Assembly (NCBI RefSeq): GCF_029893105.1
Contig: NZ_JARXWG010000021.1
Span: forward strand, 1 to 64,000
Length of the DNA stretch: 64,000 bases
Direction: 5' to 3'
Source: Parabacteroides sp. PF5-9
GTDB taxonomy: Bacteria > Bacteroidota > Bacteroidia > Bacteroidales > Tannerellaceae
Shown: positions 1 to 9,069 of the stretch, piece after piece
How the letters are laid out: each line of letters begins with the position of its first letter
How positions within the stretch are numbered: position 1 is the first letter of the stretch
Translations under genes and position numbers: made by a program
Notes under the pieces: generated by a model
What the model saw: the letters and a program-made list of their open reading frames with translations, nothing else
What the model was told of the DNA's origin: nothing
Database searches by the model: none

Positions 1-93
1 CTCAAAATGACAACCTTGTTAGGGATGAGTTTTGGTTGTGTCAACTTTTATAGTAAACAGTGACGAAATGTGACAACCAATTTTAGGATAAGT

Positions 94-175
94 CACGATA
101 ATTATCAAACGATCGTTTGATAATTGTGAAATGATCGTTTGATAGTTATCGAATGATCGTTCTACAATTGTCAAA
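94..175. repeat. Four-unit 22-bp phased palindrome array, family 2 (copy A)
   Basis: Four 16-bp near-palindromes of the form TTTGAYAATTRTCAAA have centres at 101.5, 123.5, 145.5 and 167.5, exactly 22 bp apart. They are separated by 6-bp linkers CGATCG, TGATCG and TGATCG. The junction of units 1 and 2 forms a perfect 26-bp palindrome at 100-125. The array begins 12 bp beyond the stop codon of the minus-strand activase gene. A second copy of the same geometry and related sequence lies at 44994-45075. The function is unknown; a protein-binding array or a transcript-end structure are both possible. Confidence 0.85.
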
Positions 176-187
176 CGATTTTTTTGT

Positions 188-1168
188 TTAGCTTTCACTC
201 ACCGATAGTTTGTATTGTTCAAAAATAAGTCTGCAGTTTTTTATTTTTTCTTCCGATGGAGGTGCCATTGGTAGTTGTTGCGAATTATAGACTGTATTCA
301 GTTTGTCGTGTTTCCCCTTGCCGATATCGTGATAGGGCAATAGATTGATCGTTTGAGGAGGGTGGGGGAGTGTCGATAAAAAATCAGCTGTTTGTTTGAT
401 GTTTTCTTCATCGGCATTAATTCCTTCGATCAATGGAATCCGGATGATATACGAGGTTGCTGTTTCTGATAATAACCGGATGTTGGATAAAATAAGAGCA
501 TTGGGTACTCCACAATATAACAGGTGCTTTTCGGTATTCATCTGCTTCAGATCAACGAGAAAAAGATCGGTTTGTGGAAGACTCTTTTTCAGTATTTCCG
601 GATGCACGTATAAAGAAGTGTCTATAGCCCGGTGAATACCCTTATCGCCGCATCTTTGTAATAGTTCGAAGAGGAAATCCGGATGCATAAAGGGTTCTCC
701 TCCGCAAAAGGTAACCCCTCCTCCGGATCGATCCATAAAGAGTGTCTCTTTTTCTATCTCTTTCATCAGGTTGTCAGTGGTATACACTTTCCCGGATAAC
801 TCCATGGCTAATGAAGGGCAATGTTCAACGCAAATACCACAGCGCGTACAAAGCATTTTATCGGTATGGATACCTTGATGAGTCGCAGTTAATGCTTTTT
901 GCGGACACACTTTTATACACGTCCGACACCCAATACACTTGTGGAACGTGTACATCTTTTCCTGTTTATATGATATCCCTTCCGGATTATGACACCAGAT
1001 ACAGGATAAAGGGCAACCTTTGAAAAAGAGGGTTACACGTATGCCGGGGCCATCATTTACGGCATAACGCTTGACATCAAAAACAAATGGCACATTTGCT
1101 TTTGATGTCAATGGACAATTAGAAGATCCTCTTTTGTTTGAACATTGATCTGTCATCTTATATTTCAT
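188..1168 (-). CDS. Glycyl radical enzyme activase for HypD (radical SAM)
   Basis: This radical SAM enzyme cleaves S-adenosylmethionine to place the glycyl radical on its partner, the HypD dehydratase encoded just upstream. A CxxxCxxC cluster motif (GCPLSCIWC) lies near residue 52 of the protein. It is followed by an inserted ferredoxin-like domain with two 4Fe-4S motifs (CIGCRTCIKVCP and CTRCGICVEHCP), as in activases of the PflA/HpdA/CutD type. GGGVTFCGGEP is the SAM-contact region. The reading frame opens with a TTG at 1186, but ATGs at 1168 and 1156 are better starts; 1168 is used here. The gene follows the hypD stop at short distance in the same direction, so the two are probably co-transcribed. 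The spacer is AT-rich with repeats of the AATTGTC type. The substrate assignment rests on the neighbour. Confidence 0.88.
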   Translation of the reverse strand: MKYKMTDQCSNKRGSSNCPLTSKANVPFVFDVKRYAVNDGPGIRVTLFFKGCPLSCIWCHNPEGISYKQEKMYTFHKCIGCRTCIKVCPQKALTATHQGIHTDKMLCTRCGICVEHCPSLAMELSGKVYTTDNLMKEIEKETLFMDRSGGGVTFCGGEPFMHPDFLFELLQRCGDKGIHRAIDTSLYVHPEILKKSLPQTDLFLVDLKQMNTEKHLLYCGVPNALILSNIRLLSETATSYIIRIPLIEGINADEENIKQTADFLSTLPHPPQTINLLPYHDIGKGKHDKLNTVYNSQQLPMAPPSEEKIKNCRLIFEQYKLSVSES

Positions 1169-1204
1169 TTCATTGTCAATTCTCAATCCTCAATTGTCCA
1201 TTAT

Positions 1205-3592
1205 TTAGAACCTAACTTGTTCGGTTCTAAATATGATGTCTTCTTGTAAATCCACATGCATATCATTAAAATAATCGCTATATCCCGCTACGCGAACCAA
1301 TAGATCCCGGTATTCTTCCGGGTGTTTTTGTGCGTGTCGTAATGTCTCGGTATCTACGATATTAAATTGGATATGGTGTCCTCCTAAGGCAAAATAGCTG
1401 CGGATTAAAGTAGAGAGGTTGGAGAGATCTTCTTCCCGTTTCAATAGGGACGGCATGAAACGTTGATTGAGCAGCGTACCGCCACTCTTTATCTGGTCCA
1501 ATTTGCCAAGTGATTTAATCACAGCAGAAGGTCCGTGTCTGTCTATTCCATGCGAGGGGGAGGTGCCGTCGGAGATCGCTTTGCCGGCCAACCGGCCATT
1601 TGGAGAGGCACCCATGACTTTTCCGAAATAGACATGACAAGTAGTGGAAAGCATATTCAGATGAAAACATTCTCCTTTTGTATTCGGACGTCCTTCGATG
1701 GCTTCATACAGATCGTCATAGACTTGTATGGCTATACTGTCGGCGTAATCGTCGTCGTTTCCGAAAAAAGGCGTGCGGTTAAGAATCGTCTGACGCATCA
1801 TTTCAGCCTGTTCAAAATTGGAATCGATAGCGGTAAGCAGTTCAGCCATGGTAAACGTTTTATCCTCGAACAGATGTTTTTTGATCGCACTCAGACTGTC
1901 GGTAATCGTTCCTAATCCCGTACATTGGATATAATTGGTATTATATCGTGGCCCTCCGTTATAATAATCTTTTCCTTTGGCAATACAATCGTCGATGAAT
2001 AGGGATAAAAATGGTGCCGGAGCATATTTGGCGAACATCCGGTCGATATAATTACTGACACGTATTTTCATCTCGACAAAATAGTGTAGTTGTTTCAGGA
2101 ATGCCTGGTATAACTCATCGTAACTTTTGAACGTATTCGGATCACCGGTTGAAAGCCCAATCATTTTTTCTGATAATGGATCAATACCATTGTGTAAGGT
2201 GATTTCCAGAATTTTGGGCACATTCAGGTAGCCCGTCAATACATAGGCTTCTTTCCCGAAAGCACCTACTTCGATGCATCCGCTACAACCGCCTTCACGG
2301 GCGTCCTGCAACGATTTCCCCTGGCGCATCAGTTCCTGTATATAGACATCGGGGTTGAAGATCGAAGGATATCCATAGCCTTTGCGGATCACTTTACAGC
2401 CGGCACGCAGGAACCGGTCGGGTGTGCGGCTACTGATATGTATCGAACTTCCCGGTTGCAATAGATGTAGTTCTTCGACCACTTCAAGCATAATATAAGA
2501 GACTTCGCTGACGCCGTCGCTTCCGTCGGCTTTTACTCCTCCGATATTGAGGTTGGTGAAATCGTTATACGTACCACTCTCTTTGGCTGTAATGCCTACT
2601 TTAGGAGGTGCGGTGTGATTATTGACTTTGATAAAGAAACACGACATTAACTCTTTGGCTTCTTCTCTATTCAAAGTACCGGCCTTTAATTCTTTGTCAT
2701 AGAATGGTGCCAGGTGTTGATCGAAATGTCCGGGATTCATGGCGTCCCAACCGTTTAGTTCGGTGATTGTCCCTAAATGCACAAACCAGTACATCTGAAT
2801 CGCTTCCCAATAAGTACGCGGGGCGTGTGCCGGAACCCAGCGGCAGATTTCGGCTATTTGGTGAAGTTCGCTTATGCGTTTGGGGTCTTTTTCAGTCAAT
2901 GCCATCTCATCGGCAAGATCCGCATGGCGCTGGGCGAAAAGGATTGCTGCGTCACAGGAGATCGACATGGCAGTCAACTCTTCCTGTTTATCCGTAGCCT
3001 CCGGATCATTCATGAAATCGAGTTTTTTGAGTTCTTCGGCGATACGTATTTTCAAGTCTAAAAGTCCGTATTTATAGACTTTATGATCCAGAGAGGTATG
3101 TCCGGGTGCTCGCTGTTCCATAAACTCGGTGAAAATACCCGCCTCATACGCGTTTTTCCATGTTTGTGGAACATGATTGAAAATTCGTTCACGTTGGGTA
3201 CGTCCTTTCCAGTACGGAATAACTTCACGTGCATAGGTGTCGATATCTTCCTGACTGATTGTATATCGTTGTAATTCGCGACTGTTCAGAATATGAAGAT
3301 CTTCTACGCTGTGGCAGGTGAGTTCGGGAAAAGTAGGGACCGCTTTCGGACGGGGTCCACGCTCTCCTACAATTAATTCATCCTGGCCAATGTAGATTGT
3401 TTTCTGTTTACAGACCTCCAGGAAATGAAGTGCCCGTAGGATCGGTATCGGATACTTGCCCTCATTTTCTTTATAAAATCTGGTTTCAATTAATGCTCTT
3501 TCGATAGAGAGAGACGGTGTGGTTTCAAAAGAAAGTTTGCGCAACCGTTTGATTCGGTCGTTCATGCCACAGGTATTTTTATTTGTTTTCAT
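1205..3592 (-). CDS. hypD: trans-4-hydroxy-L-proline dehydratase (glycyl radical enzyme HypD)
   Basis: This 795-residue glycyl radical enzyme dehydrates trans-4-hydroxy-L-proline to pyrroline-5-carboxylate, which proline or ornithine routes can then use. Three signatures are visible: the thiyl cysteine with its base Glu in GCSGCIEVG (C439, E441), and the radical glycine in RVAGYSDYF (G770) close to the C-terminus. The active-site residues I recall for Clostridioides difficile HypD (H160, D278, S334, D339, F340, C434, E436, Y450, T645, G765) all recur here shifted by exactly five positions: H165, D283, S339, D344, F345, C439, E441, Y455, T650, G770. Pyruvate formate-lyase, glycerol dehydratase and choline lyase carry different Cys-loop sequences. 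The activase follows downstream. No pyrroline-5-carboxylate reductase gene lies in the window, although proC often accompanies hypD. The enzyme is cytosolic and oxygen-sensitive. Confidence 0.9.
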   Translation of the reverse strand: MKTNKNTCGMNDRIKRLRKLSFETTPSLSIERALIETRFYKENEGKYPIPILRALHFLEVCKQKTIYIGQDELIVGERGPRPKAVPTFPELTCHSVEDLHILNSRELQRYTISQEDIDTYAREVIPYWKGRTQRERIFNHVPQTWKNAYEAGIFTEFMEQRAPGHTSLDHKVYKYGLLDLKIRIAEELKKLDFMNDPEATDKQEELTAMSISCDAAILFAQRHADLADEMALTEKDPKRISELHQIAEICRWVPAHAPRTYWEAIQMYWFVHLGTITELNGWDAMNPGHFDQHLAPFYDKELKAGTLNREEAKELMSCFFIKVNNHTAPPKVGITAKESGTYNDFTNLNIGGVKADGSDGVSEVSYIMLEVVEELHLLQPGSSIHISSRTPDRFLRAGCKVIRKGYGYPSIFNPDVYIQELMRQGKSLQDAREGGCSGCIEVGAFGKEAYVLTGYLNVPKILEITLHNGIDPLSEKMIGLSTGDPNTFKSYDELYQAFLKQLHYFVEMKIRVSNYIDRMFAKYAPAPFLSLFIDDCIAKGKDYYNGGPRYNTNYIQCTGLGTITDSLSAIKKHLFEDKTFTMAELLTAIDSNFEQAEMMRQTILNRTPFFGNDDDYADSIAIQVYDDLYEAIEGRPNTKGECFHLNMLSTTCHVYFGKVMGASPNGRLAGKAISDGTSPSHGIDRHGPSAVIKSLGKLDQIKSGGTLLNQRFMPSLLKREEDLSNLSTLIRSYFALGGHHIQFNIVDTETLRHAQKHPEEYRDLLVRVAGYSDYFNDMHVDLQEDIIFRTEQVRF

Positions 3593-3614
3593 ACATGATT
3601 GTTCTATATGTATA

Positions 3615-3634
3615 TTTACAGCATATACTGTAAA
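3615..3634. promoter_or_regulatory. Inverted repeat in the hypD leader, candidate operator
   Basis: A perfect 7-bp inverted repeat, TTTACAG and CTGTAAA, is separated by the 6-bp spacer CATATA. It lies about 23-42 nt upstream of the hypD start codon, inside the 5' leader predicted from the promoter at 3787-3817. Its size suits a dimeric regulator, but it could also be a leader hairpin. No regulator gene lies next to it. Confidence 0.35.
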
Positions 3635-3786
3635 GTATATCGGATAAAGATCAGATAAAAGAGAAAAAGTCGGGATAAGATTATCTCGTAGAGAGGAGAG
3701 TTGTTTTGTTTAATGATAGAACATTAAACAATTAAATAGCCGTCTGTAGTTTTTAGTGAGCATAACATTCATATTATCAGACTGGA

Positions 3787-3817
3787 CAAACTTAGTACGT
3801 TTTTATGAATCGACAAA
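3787..3817 (-). promoter_or_regulatory. Bacteroidetes-type promoter for hypD and its activase
   Basis: Read on the minus strand this is TTTG (3814-3817), a 19-bp spacer, then TAAGTTTG (3787-3794). It matches the Bacteroidetes sigma consensus TTTG, N19-21, TAnnTTTG. Transcription would start near 3780 and leave a leader of about 190 nt before hypD. That leader contains the inverted repeat at 3615-3634. Promoter identity is inferred from sequence alone. Confidence 0.55.
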
Positions 3818-3853
3818 ATATATGGAAAGAATCGGGTCTTCGATGGCGTTCTT

Positions 3854-4534
3854 TTAGCTGAAAACCTCTTTAAAGATCGTCTGTACTTGCTGCTTGGCTA
3901 ATTCAAAGTCTTGTGTCTCTCCTAATTCCTGTGCTAAAGAGGTGACTCCTTTGTCTGTAAATCCACATGGATTCATAAGCGAATAATAACTGAGGTCGGT
4001 ATTGATGTTTAACGCAAAACCATGCATGGTCACATAACGGCTGCTTTTTACTCCAATGGCACAGATCTTGCGTGTCTGGCTACCTGCAGATGTATCGAGC
4101 CATACACCGGTGGCGCCGTCAAGCCGCTCTCCATGGATATGATATAACCGGAGAAAACGGATGATAACTTCTTCCAGAAGGTGGATGTATTGTTTTAATC
4201 CCAATTGCCAGTATTCAAGGTCGAATATCGGGTATCCGGTGATCTGACCAGGCCCATGATACGTAATATCGCCTCCCCTGTTGGTTTGGTAAAAAGAGAT
4301 ATCCCGTTCCGAAAGCAGGTGTTCCGGGATAAGCAAATTGCCTTCTTTACCGCTTTTACCCATCGTAATAACCGGCGTATGTTCACAAAAAAACAGATGG
4401 TTTTCCTCCGGCTTGCCTTCTTTTTTCGCTGTAAGTAGTTTTTCGAAAGCTGTCATTTGGATCTCCAGTGCCGTGGCATAGTCTATCCGGCCAAGATCGT
4501 GATAAATGAATGGAGTTGTTTTATCTGTTGTCAT
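3854..4534 (-). CDS. lipB: Octanoyltransferase LipB
   Basis: LipB transfers octanoate from acyl carrier protein to lipoyl-domain proteins, the first step of protein lipoylation in the cytosol. The 226-residue length is normal. The family signature RGGDITYHGPGQ is at residues 86-97. The catalytic lysine is K163 in GVK and the catalytic cysteine is C190 in NPCGF. The start ATG overlaps the stop of mtgA by 4 bp, so translation is likely coupled to it. The gene closes the long minus-strand run that begins with glpD. The downstream gap to hypD holds the hypD promoter on the same strand. Confidence 0.95.
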   Translation of the reverse strand: MTTDKTTPFIYHDLGRIDYATALEIQMTAFEKLLTAKKEGKPEENHLFFCEHTPVITMGKSGKEGNLLIPEHLLSERDISFYQTNRGGDITYHGPGQITGYPIFDLEYWQLGLKQYIHLLEEVIIRFLRLYHIHGERLDGATGVWLDTSAGSQTRKICAIGVKSSRYVTMHGFALNINTDLSYYSLMNPCGFTDKGVTSLAQELGETQDFELAKQQVQTIFKEVFS

Positions 4535-5265
4535 TTTTTTGAATTACTTTTAGTTGTACCATATCCCATTTCAATCGGGAGGAGTTTGGGCATTAAAGAA
4601 AGGATTTGTCCCTGTCTTTTCTGTATATAGGCTGAAGGTCGGGCTGAACTATATATCCGGGGATTGGGTAATGTGGCAGCGATCAGTGCCGCTTCCTGCC
4701 GGGTTAGTTGATAAGCCTGTTTTTTGAAGTGCGCCTGGGCGACAGCTTCGGCACCATAGATTCCATTTCCCATCTCGACCGAGTTAAGATAAACTTCCAT
4801 GATCCGTGTTTTTCCCCAGATCAATTCGATCAATACCGTAAAATAGACCTCCAGTCCTTTGCGTATAAAAGTTTTGCCGGGCCACAGAAACACATTTTTG
4901 GCGGTTTGTTGACTGATGGTACTGGCGCCTCGTACCCGTTTCCCTTTTTCAGCTTCATCAAGTGCTTTTTCGATTTGTTGAAAGTCGAACCCGTGATGTT
5001 CCATAAACAAATTGTCTTCGGAGGCTACTACAGCCTGAATCAAAGGTTGTGCAATCTGTGATATCGGCACCCATTTGTGTTCCAGTTTTTTTGTTTTTCC
5101 TTCCTGATGTTGTTCGTATAACCGCATAAACATAAGCGGTGTATAATAGACAGGAATGAATTTAGTCGCAAGAACAGCTACTAAACTTAAAACAAAGAGT
5201 AATAAGATGATATTCCGGCATCCAATCAGTATTCGTTTTACAATGTGTTTATGGCTCTTTTTCAT
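4531..5265 (-). CDS. mtgA: Monofunctional biosynthetic peptidoglycan transglycosylase
   Basis: This GT51 enzyme polymerises lipid II into glycan strands at the outer face of the cytoplasmic membrane. It has one N-terminal transmembrane segment (about residues 11-36) followed by a single glycosyltransferase domain. The catalytic glutamate is E83 in SEDNLF, and the second motif RGASTISQQTAKN is at about 112-124. There is no transpeptidase domain, and 244 residues is typical of MtgA. It overlaps lipB by 4 bp and lies 19 bp after the rhamnosidase gene. A bifunctional PBP1A-type enzyme is encoded separately at 60.6-63.0 kb. Confidence 0.93.
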   Translation of the reverse strand: MKKSHKHIVKRILIGCRNIILLLFVLSLVAVLATKFIPVYYTPLMFMRLYEQHQEGKTKKLEHKWVPISQIAQPLIQAVVASEDNLFMEHHGFDFQQIEKALDEAEKGKRVRGASTISQQTAKNVFLWPGKTFIRKGLEVYFTVLIELIWGKTRIMEVYLNSVEMGNGIYGAEAVAQAHFKKQAYQLTRQEAALIAATLPNPRIYSSARPSAYIQKRQGQILSLMPKLLPIEMGYGTTKSNSKK

Positions 5266-5284
5266 CGGCAGATGTAAAAGATGT

Positions 5285-7699
5285 TTATTCTTTTATCATT
5301 TGCTCGCCAGCCGTTAACGGATAAGTTTTGCCTTTCCATTCAAATGTTCCTGAGGTCTGTTGTGGCAATGTGATTTTTGCCTCCAGCTTACCGTTGGACA
5401 GTAACTTATAAGCAACACTTATCTTCCCGTTGGGGTGGGGCATTGTGCCTGAAACTTCTTTCAGTTTTCCTAAAGCAGGAGCAATTCGCACTTTATGGAA
5501 TCCCGGAGCATCACTTGTTATACCCAATAAAATTCGATAAAATTCAATATTGGGACTGGCTCCCCATGCGTGGCAATCGGAACGGGATGGCTCGGGCATT
5601 TCAGCCCAGGTGGTCAGGCCTAAAGCCATCTGATCATGCCAGATCTGAAGATTATCCAATAGCTGATTGCCCATTCCCGCTTTACTCAATGCCTGATGAA
5701 CATAATAGCGGAAATAAATGGTCGCTTGTGTCAACGACTCATCGGTTAATGTGTTCGCCATTACTTGCGCAGCTTCTTCTCCTTCGACAATTCCGGCTAA
5801 TATTGCGAGTGCATTGACATGTTGTGAATAATTGCGATGATCATGTGTGTCGGCAAATAATCCCCGGTTGGCATCCCAATATTTTGAATATATCGTTTCC
5901 CGGATCTTAGCAGCCAGTTGATTGTAATATTGTGCCATCGCAGGAAGTCCGATCGCCTGTTCCATTTCTGCAACAGCTTCGAGTGTCAATATATACATTA
6001 AATCCTGAAAGGCTGAATTGCCGTTTTTCTCCCGGATAGGTTCACCGGATGGGAAACCTGCTGCCCAATCTGCAAAAAACCAATGTGGCACATAGTCCAG
6101 GCTGTAATCCGGTTTCAACCATTGTTCATACCAGGAAAGGATACCCCGGTAAGCCGGAAGAAGTGTTTGCATATACGCTTCATCTCCTCTATACATCCAG
6201 TAATCATGTCCCATACAGATCCACCACAATGAGAAAGAAGAGATAAACTGATGAAGGCTGGAGGGATACCGGCTCATGGTAATTCCATCAGCTACAATGG
6301 ACTGACGACCTTGTTCAATCGCATTTTTTACCATGTATTTATCACTGGTATTGAATAGGGTGATCATAGCCTGAATACGGGTGTCTCCAAAATATTGTAA
6401 TTGCTCATAATAGGGACAGTCCATATAGGTTTCATTTGCACATAAACGGGCGGTATGCCATCCGATGTCGAGCATTTTGTTTAATGTTTCATTGCCAACA
6501 GCGGCGAAAGAACTTTCTTTTTGAAATGGATAAGCTGAAAATGTACCATAAATATCATCAATCACTAAGGGTTCGGAAGAGGTGGTTATATGAAGATCGA
6601 CATATCGCCAGGTACGCCACCAGAGCGATGTAAATGCACGGTTATTTCCGCCGTCAGCAATAATTTTGTCTTCATAACCGATAAAACGTTTGCCAACAAC
6701 TTCATCCCGATGGCCTTTGGCGTTCAGCGAATATGATTTGGTTGTCGCCTTTTCTTCATTTTTATAAAGCGCCTCTGCATATCCAATGACAATTTCAGCA
6801 TCTTTCCCCTGGCTGAAAAATAAAGATAAATAGCCTGTTGTCAGACGGCTGTTGTCGAGTAATAGATGTACTTTTGTGTTGGCCGGTACCGTTATTTTAG
6901 TCGGTTGTGCCGGATATGAGTTCGGAGGGTTTATGCCCTCTGCGAGTTTGACCGAAGTGAATCGCTCGATTTCCAATTCCATCGGTGGAATGGGAGAGGG
7001 AACCAGTAGTCGTCCGGGGTAATCGCGTGCACCTTTTATGGCACCGTCTATGCCGGCAACGGCAGTTTTCCATGTAGAGTCATTATAATCCGGCTGTTCC
7101 CAGCCCCAGGGATAGGATGCTGAAGTTAATAATTCACCCGGACCGGCAACATAATAGCCTAAAACTTGTCCTCCGTTCCAGAATCCATAGCCTTGATTTT
7201 TGATGCATACCCAGGACTTGTCGGTGTTGACGATACTTTCGGTTTCGGTATTTCCTTGCAGAATAAACCCTGTTTGATTAAAACTGATTTGGGCAACAGG
7301 TTTGCGTTCGGCATAATTCCAGACAACAGCAGCCAACACATTTTTGCCTTTTTTGAGATAAGGAGCCAGGTCAACGGTTTCGAAATTCCAGTTGTAAATA
7401 TCTCCGCGAGCGGGTCCTAACGATACAAATTCACCATTAATATACAATTTGTATCTGTTATCGGCAGATACGTGTACAATAAACCGGGAAGGGATGTCGG
7501 TCAACTCAAATGATTTTCGGAAATGATAAATCCCAAAAGCATTGATAGGTTCTTCCGGTAAGGAGATCCAACGTGCTTTCCATCTTCCTTCGTAAAGGGA
7601 AGGGTGGATCTCTTTTTGATTATATCCTTCCAGGCGGACTTGTGCGGATATCGAACAGATATTTAACAAAAAACAGAATAGGAGAACTTGTGTTTTCAT
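5285..7699 (-). CDS. GH78-family alpha-L-rhamnosidase, secreted
   Basis: This is a predicted glycoside hydrolase that releases terminal alpha-L-rhamnose from plant or bacterial glycans. The N-terminus (MKTQVLLFCFLLNICSISAQ) is a signal peptide, so the enzyme probably acts in the periplasm or at the surface. An N-terminal jelly-roll region (about residues 40-130) precedes the alpha/alpha barrel. The GH78 catalytic signature DCPYYEQLQYFGD is at residues 427-439, with the presumed general acid E432. A C-terminal beta domain follows the segment SDCHAWGASPNIEF. An upstream TTG at 7705 is possible, but the ATG at 7699 fits the signal peptide better. No SusC/SusD pair adjoins it, so it is not part of a classic polysaccharide utilisation locus. 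Substrate is inferred from family. Confidence 0.83.
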   Translation of the reverse strand: MKTQVLLFCFLLNICSISAQVRLEGYNQKEIHPSLYEGRWKARWISLPEEPINAFGIYHFRKSFELTDIPSRFIVHVSADNRYKLYINGEFVSLGPARGDIYNWNFETVDLAPYLKKGKNVLAAVVWNYAERKPVAQISFNQTGFILQGNTETESIVNTDKSWVCIKNQGYGFWNGGQVLGYYVAGPGELLTSASYPWGWEQPDYNDSTWKTAVAGIDGAIKGARDYPGRLLVPSPIPPMELEIERFTSVKLAEGINPPNSYPAQPTKITVPANTKVHLLLDNSRLTTGYLSLFFSQGKDAEIVIGYAEALYKNEEKATTKSYSLNAKGHRDEVVGKRFIGYEDKIIADGGNNRAFTSLWWRTWRYVDLHITTSSEPLVIDDIYGTFSAYPFQKESSFAAVGNETLNKMLDIGWHTARLCANETYMDCPYYEQLQYFGDTRIQAMITLFNTSDKYMVKNAIEQGRQSIVADGITMSRYPSSLHQFISSFSLWWICMGHDYWMYRGDEAYMQTLLPAYRGILSWYEQWLKPDYSLDYVPHWFFADWAAGFPSGEPIREKNGNSAFQDLMYILTLEAVAEMEQAIGLPAMAQYYNQLAAKIRETIYSKYWDANRGLFADTHDHRNYSQHVNALAILAGIVEGEEAAQVMANTLTDESLTQATIYFRYYVHQALSKAGMGNQLLDNLQIWHDQMALGLTTWAEMPEPSRSDCHAWGASPNIEFYRILLGITSDAPGFHKVRIAPALGKLKEVSGTMPHPNGKISVAYKLLSNGKLEAKITLPQQTSGTFEWKGKTYPLTAGEQMIKE

Positions 7700-7733
7700 G
7701 ATCAATAAGTCAATTAAGGATTGTCAATAAGAT

Positions 7734-8510
7734 TTATAGAAACAGTTCCGGCTCCCGCCGGGTGGCAAAATTAGTATGAAGATAGGCTCTGAAAGGCGTC
7801 TCGAATGACCGGGCATTTTCAGGACATTCCTTGACACAGGCACAGCATTTGATACAAAGTCCGGCATCGCTGAAAAGGGTGTTGTCTTGAACGGAAATGG
7901 CGTCTGTCGGACAAAGATCGATACACGATTCACATAATATGCACAACTCGGAATCAGTCTCCGGCGCTTGCGGTGTATGCGGCCCTTTTTCTTTATAAGG
8001 GAAATTACCCTTTATCTTGAGTGTGGGAGAATATGGAGAAGATAGGTTTGTAATATTCTTTATCTCTTCACCAAAATGACGGGCTTTTTCCAGGTCTTCG
8101 TTGTCTGGTCTTCCTGCCGCAATAGGCATCTCTTTAGTGCTGAAAGAATGTTCGCCTACAAAAGCGCCTGCCGCTATAGGAATAAATCCCTGCTCTTTCA
8201 ATGTATCGGATAATTCAAATAATGCATCTTCGTAATCCCGGTTACCATAGACAACAATCGGAACTACCGGAATTTGTGTTGCTTTAATCTTTTTTAATCG
8301 CTCTAAAGCTGTTTCGGAAACTCGTCCGCCGTAAACAGGCACAGCCACTATCGCTAAGCCAGTTTCCAGTTGTAAAGGGTCGTTCTTTTTATAAGTAAGA
8401 TCCCAATCTGTCTGAATCGGAATTTGCATACCATCAGCAATGGCATGAGTAATCTTTTTTGAGGTATGCGTAGGAGAAAAATAGATCAGGTGTAGCGTTT
8501 GTTTGGACAT
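7734..8510 (-). CDS. Flavodoxin-ferredoxin fusion protein (EFR1-like)
   Basis: The protein joins an N-terminal flavodoxin-like domain (about residues 5-150, with FMN phosphate loop SPTHTSKKI) to a C-terminal ferredoxin domain. The ferredoxin domain has two 4Fe-4S motifs, C190/C193/C196/C200 and C219/C222/C225/C229. Proteins of this build, called EFR1, are common in anaerobes and carry electrons in the cytosol; their partners are mostly unknown. It lies 5 bp after the thioredoxin gene and 34 bp before the rhamnosidase gene, so it is probably co-transcribed with both. The gene order does not reveal a specific electron acceptor. Fold assignment is solid, physiological role is not. Confidence 0.8.
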   Translation of the reverse strand: MSKQTLHLIYFSPTHTSKKITHAIADGMQIPIQTDWDLTYKKNDPLQLETGLAIVAVPVYGGRVSETALERLKKIKATQIPVVPIVVYGNRDYEDALFELSDTLKEQGFIPIAAGAFVGEHSFSTKEMPIAAGRPDNEDLEKARHFGEEIKNITNLSSPYSPTLKIKGNFPYKEKGPHTPQAPETDSELCILCESCIDLCPTDAISVQDNTLFSDAGLCIKCCACVKECPENARSFETPFRAYLHTNFATRREPELFL

Positions 8511-8515
8511 ATGTT

Positions 8516-9025
8516 TTATTTAAGTGCATTTTCAATACGTGACATCAGATTACTGAATTCTTCTTCGGTATAACCGGTAATGATATGTTTCACTTTTCCA
8601 TCTTTTCCAATCAGATAGCTACGGGGGATCAGACTATTGGCAAACGAAGCATAAATCGCCCGGCTTTTATCCGGGTATAAAGGGAATGTAAATCCTTTTT
8701 TCTCATTATATGTTTTCAACTCGGCGTTATTATGTTCGCGTCCGATGACCAGTAAAGCAAAATCCGGATTGTTTTGGTATTTCGGCCATAATGTTTCCTG
8801 AACGGCAGCCAATTCTTTCTGACAGGGAGGGCACCATGTGGCAAAGAAATTGACCAGAATGACTTTCCCTTTCAACGTCGTTGATTTAAATTCTGTTCCA
8901 TCGTCAGAAATAATCGTAAATTCAGGCATGATATCGCCAATTTTTACAATTTCCGGATTGTCGTTTTGAGCATTTCCTATAAAGGCAGTCAACAGGAAAA
9001 GACAAATAAAAAAAGATGTTCTCAT
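8516..9025 (-). CDS. TlpA-like thioredoxin, exported
   Basis: This thiol-disulfide oxidoreductase of the TlpA/ResA group has a signal peptide (MRTSFFICLFLLTAFIGNAQ) and the active-site motif WCPPC at C65/C68. It is predicted to reduce disulfides in the periplasm. A longer frame runs to 9136 but would overlap glpF; the ATG at 9025 gives a clean signal peptide and is used. The length from that start is 169 residues, normal for a single-domain TlpA. It lies 44 bp after glpF and 5 bp before the flavodoxin-ferredoxin gene. Confidence 0.87.
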   Translation of the reverse strand: MRTSFFICLFLLTAFIGNAQNDNPEIVKIGDIMPEFTIISDDGTEFKSTTLKGKVILVNFFATWCPPCQKELAAVQETLWPKYQNNPDFALLVIGREHNNAELKTYNEKKGFTFPLYPDKSRAIYASFANSLIPRSYLIGKDGKVKHIITGYTEEEFSNLMSRIENALK

Positions 9026-9069
9026 TTGATAGGTGTTTTTCGTTTCGTATACATGCAAATATACATATT

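Noticed and set aside
32-80. Inverted repeat TTGGTTGT and ACAACCAA at the left edge
   Set aside because: Only 8 bp with a 33-nt loop and no neighbouring gene visible on the left; likely chance or part of something outside the window.
5377-5817. 146-residue plus-strand frame inside the GH78 gene
   Set aside because: It is antisense to the conserved C-terminal domain of the rhamnosidase and has no family features.
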